A stretch of DNA of 17,524 nt, taken from Holophagaceae bacterium. GTDB taxonomy: Bacteria; Acidobacteriota; Holophagae; Holophagales; Holophagaceae. Positions 16,245-17,524 of the stretch are shown here, one piece after another. Below the pieces are notes generated by a model, which was not told where the DNA came from, made no database searches, and was given only the letters and a program-made list of their open reading frames with translations. The stretch's first letter is position 1; each line of letters opens with the position of its first letter. Both the position numbers and the translations under genes were made by a program. The stretch spans positions 1 through 17,524 of the forward strand of contig JANXQX010000053.1 in assembly GCA_025353305.1 (NCBI GenBank). Reading direction: 5' to 3'.

Positions 16245-16531
16245 GACTCAAAGATAGGCCCCCGGGCAAGCGAAGCCAGGGGGAGGGTCCGGGCACGACA
16301 CCCGTCTCACCTTGGATGCCAGATCGCAAATCCGGGTCGGTGTGAACCAGTCTGAAATGGAGAAACCGAACTTTGACAATATCGACTCTAAACAGACCAT
16401 GTACTCTGAGATTACTTCTCAAATGGGTGTCCCATTTCCCAACCCACTCCTGCGCTGATTCCCACCCAGATCCCTGGGCAGGTTGTCTGTTCACGATGGG
16501 CTGGGTCGGTGGATGGAAGTCCAGGGTTGCC
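16245..16531. promoter_or_regulatory. Divergent region between amrB and the PAS-LuxR gene
   Basis: A perfect -35-like TTGACA sits at 16373-16378 in an AT-richer patch, but no good -10 follows at 16-18 nt. The inverted repeat at 16421-16437 lies downstream of it. No gene is apparent; the reading frame is open here only through a TTG inside the -35-like box. Confidence 0.35.
16421..16437. promoter_or_regulatory. Perfect inverted repeat, candidate operator
   Basis: aaatggg (16421-16427) and cccattt (16431-16437) are separated by tgt. The size suits a dimeric regulator such as the adjacent LuxR-type protein, or a small mRNA hairpin. It lies in the only gap between amrB and the regulator. Confidence 0.35.
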
Positions 16532-17179
16532 GTGAACAGGCCCGCGCATGCTCTCGGAGCCCTGTTCGACTCATTCACCCTCTCTCCCGACCCGGTCTTC
16601 GTGACCGACCGCTTCGAATCAGTCGTGTTCTGGAATGAGGGTGCCGAGCGGCTTCTGGGCTATGCGCCAGAGGAAATCATCGGATCCTCTTGCGCTGAGA
16701 AATTGGCAGGATGTGATGCCTTCGGCAACAGGTATTGTTCAGAGAATTGCCCCATCACCCAGATGGCGAACCGAGGAGATTCCGTGCGGCACTTCGGCCT
16801 TCGGCTCCGCAGCAGAGATGGGGTGGTCCTGAGGTTTGACGTGGCTATCCTGCACCTGGCGGTCCCGCCGCCGGACCGTTTCTACCTGGCGCACATCCTT
16901 ATACCCTCCGATGCGCCGGACATTGAATCCCCAGCGCCGCACAGGTCGGCCATGATCGCAGTCCGGGAGTCTCCGGACGCACGGGCCAGGAAGCTCACGG
17001 CCCGTGAAGTGGAAGTCCTCGGCATGCTGGCCGCCGGGAGGACCACGCCCGAGATCGCAGATCGCCTGCACATCTCGGCATTGACCGCCAGAAACCACAC
17101 CCAGAACATACTCGACAAGCTCGAACTCCACTCCAAGGCCGAAGCGGTCGCATTCGCGTTCCAAAAAGGCTTGATCTGA
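16532..17179 (+). CDS. PAS-LuxR transcriptional regulator with a cysteine-rich PAS domain
   Basis: The product is 215 aa with no membrane segment. An N-terminal PAS domain (about residues 8-120) begins FDSFTLSPDPVFVTDRF and includes FWNEGAERLLGYAPEEIIG. It then has four cysteines at 54, 61, 69 and 73 in the pattern SSC...GC...GNRYCSENCP, which may bind a metal or act as a thiol redox sensor. The C-terminal LuxR/GerE helix-turn-helix (about 154-215) reads LTAREVEVLGMLAAGRTTPEIADRLHISALTARNHTQNILDKL. There is no receiver domain, so it is a one-component regulator. The GTG at 16532 has AGGG 5 nt upstream; an ATG at 16496 would add 12 residues. It is divergent from amrB and upstream of a cytochrome gene, so either could be its target. 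Confidence 0.88.
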   Translation: MNRPAHALGALFDSFTLSPDPVFVTDRFESVVFWNEGAERLLGYAPEEIIGSSCAEKLAGCDAFGNRYCSENCPITQMANRGDSVRHFGLRLRSRDGVVLRFDVAILHLAVPPPDRFYLAHILIPSDAPDIESPAPHRSAMIAVRESPDARARKLTAREVEVLGMLAAGRTTPEIADRLHISALTARNHTQNILDKLELHSKAEAVAFAFQKGLI

Positions 17180-17208
17180 GAGAGATCCGGCTTCACTGGT
17201 GCGTCCTA

Positions 17209-17285
17209 CCCAGGAAGATTGGTGAGCCTGGGGGATAGTTCCGCCTGCGGCCGAAGGGCAATCTTTGGGAGGGCCAACCCCAAAG
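17209..17285 (+). promoter_or_regulatory. Structured leader of the cytochrome gene with competing pairings
   Basis: A hairpin pairs 17209-17214 (cccagg) with 17227-17232 (cctggg). Its loop segment 17215-17221 (aagattg) is perfectly complementary to 17259-17265 (caatctt), giving a pseudoknot. Alternatively 17263-17269 (ctttggg) pairs with 17279-17285 (cccaaag), which takes in the first four bases of the AAAGGAG ribosome site (17282-17288). The two pairings share 17263-17265 and cannot coexist. I could not match it to a named riboswitch class. Confidence 0.4.
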
Positions 17286-17294
17286 GAGTGCGTT

Positions 17295-17524
17295 ATGAAA
17301 CCTGCATCGGTGCCATGGATCCGCCGAACCTGTCTCATGGCAATGACCATGGGGCTTATGTTGGCCGTCGCCAGGCCGGCACAGGCCTTCCCGGTCTTTG
17401 CCCGCAAGTACCAGACCTCGTGCACGACCTGCCATACGGTCTTTCCCAAGTTGAATCCATTTGGCCAGGCGTTCCGTCTCAACGGCTACCGTCTGCCCAA
17501 GGAAACCGAGGCCCAGGTCAAGCA
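17295..17524 (+). CDS. Exported c-type cytochrome, N-terminal part (runs off the window)
   Basis: Seventy-six codons are visible before the window ends. A signal peptide (basic MKPASVPWIRRT, hydrophobic core, ARPAQA) is likely cut after residue 31, and the mature protein starts FPVFARKYQTS. A single CTTCH (Cys43, Cys46, His47) is a covalent haem c attachment site. It is followed by VFPKLNPFGQAFRLNGYRLP, a pattern I associate with a family of secreted or outer-membrane-linked cytochromes in metal-reducing Acidobacteriota and Geobacter relatives. Whether more haem sites or a barrel domain follow cannot be seen. AAAGGAG lies 6 nt before the ATG, inside a potentially occluding hairpin. Confidence 0.85.
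   Translation, partial: MKPASVPWIRRTCLMAMTMGLMLAVARPAQAFPVFARKYQTSCTTCHTVFPKLNPFGQAFRLNGYRLPKETEAQVK

Noticed and set aside
16373..16531. Longer N terminus of the PAS-LuxR protein
   Set aside because: It would start at a TTG inside a TTGACA promoter-like box, and the added residues do not look like a protein domain.
17182..17294. GEMM (cyclic-di-GMP) riboswitch in the cytochrome leader
   Set aside because: A GGGCAA segment is suggestive, but the rest of the conserved core I know for that class is absent.

Overview
This is a GC-rich bacterial window (about 60% G+C by eye) with tightly packed genes, Shine-Dalgarno-led starts and frequent ATGA-type stop/start overlaps. The gene set is a class I glutamate dehydrogenase, a split B12-dependent mutase subunit, a bacterial alpha-2-macroglobulin operon, the AmmeMemoRadiSam triad and a secreted CxxCH cytochrome. 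It suggests a Gram-negative, partly anaerobic or metal-respiring lineage such as Acidobacteriota (Holophaga/Geothrix-like) or a Geobacter-like group. No rRNA or other marker gene is present, so the taxonomy is an inference. I saw no tRNA, rRNA, CRISPR array, transposase, integrase or phage gene.

Layout. Positions 1-719 (minus) hold the N-terminal half of gdhA, cut by the window edge. It is divergent from a MOSC-like gene (947-1540). A 177-nt gap with a strikingly self-complementary segment (1549-1614) and a 12-bp direct repeat leads to a stand-alone cobalamin-binding mutase subunit (1718-2134). A 351-nt non-coding stretch (2135-2485) contains a tandem CGCCAAGAG repeat, an inverted copy of it about 200 bp away, and several palindromes.

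A three-gene minus-strand operon fills 2486-10373: an unrecognised 741-aa exported protein, then a 1606-aa alpha-2-macroglobulin with an intact thioester motif, then a YfaP/DUF2135-like exported protein. Both junctions are 4-bp ATGA overlaps. It resembles the yfa (second-type bacterial A2M) locus of enterobacteria, but it has a thioester and at least one partner of unknown family.

On the plus strand, hutI (10445-11668) overlaps a novel-looking lipoprotein gene (11659-12483). These are followed by ppa (12570-13085) and a HAD phosphatase (13105-13791). The HAD gene converges on, and overlaps by 17 bp, the minus-strand AmmeMemoRadiSam operon: amrB/MEMO, then amrA/AMMECR1, then amrS (16244 down to 13775). 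A PAS-LuxR regulator with four cysteines in its PAS domain (16532-17179) is transcribed divergently from amrB. The window ends inside an exported c-type cytochrome (17295 onward), whose leader can form two mutually exclusive pairings, one covering the ribosome binding site.

The best candidates for undescribed biology are the function of the AmmeMemoRadiSam triad next to a cysteine-rich PAS regulator, the three-component A2M envelope operon with its unknown 741-aa partner, the 66-nt three-way-junction element at 1549-1614, and the switch-like cytochrome leader.
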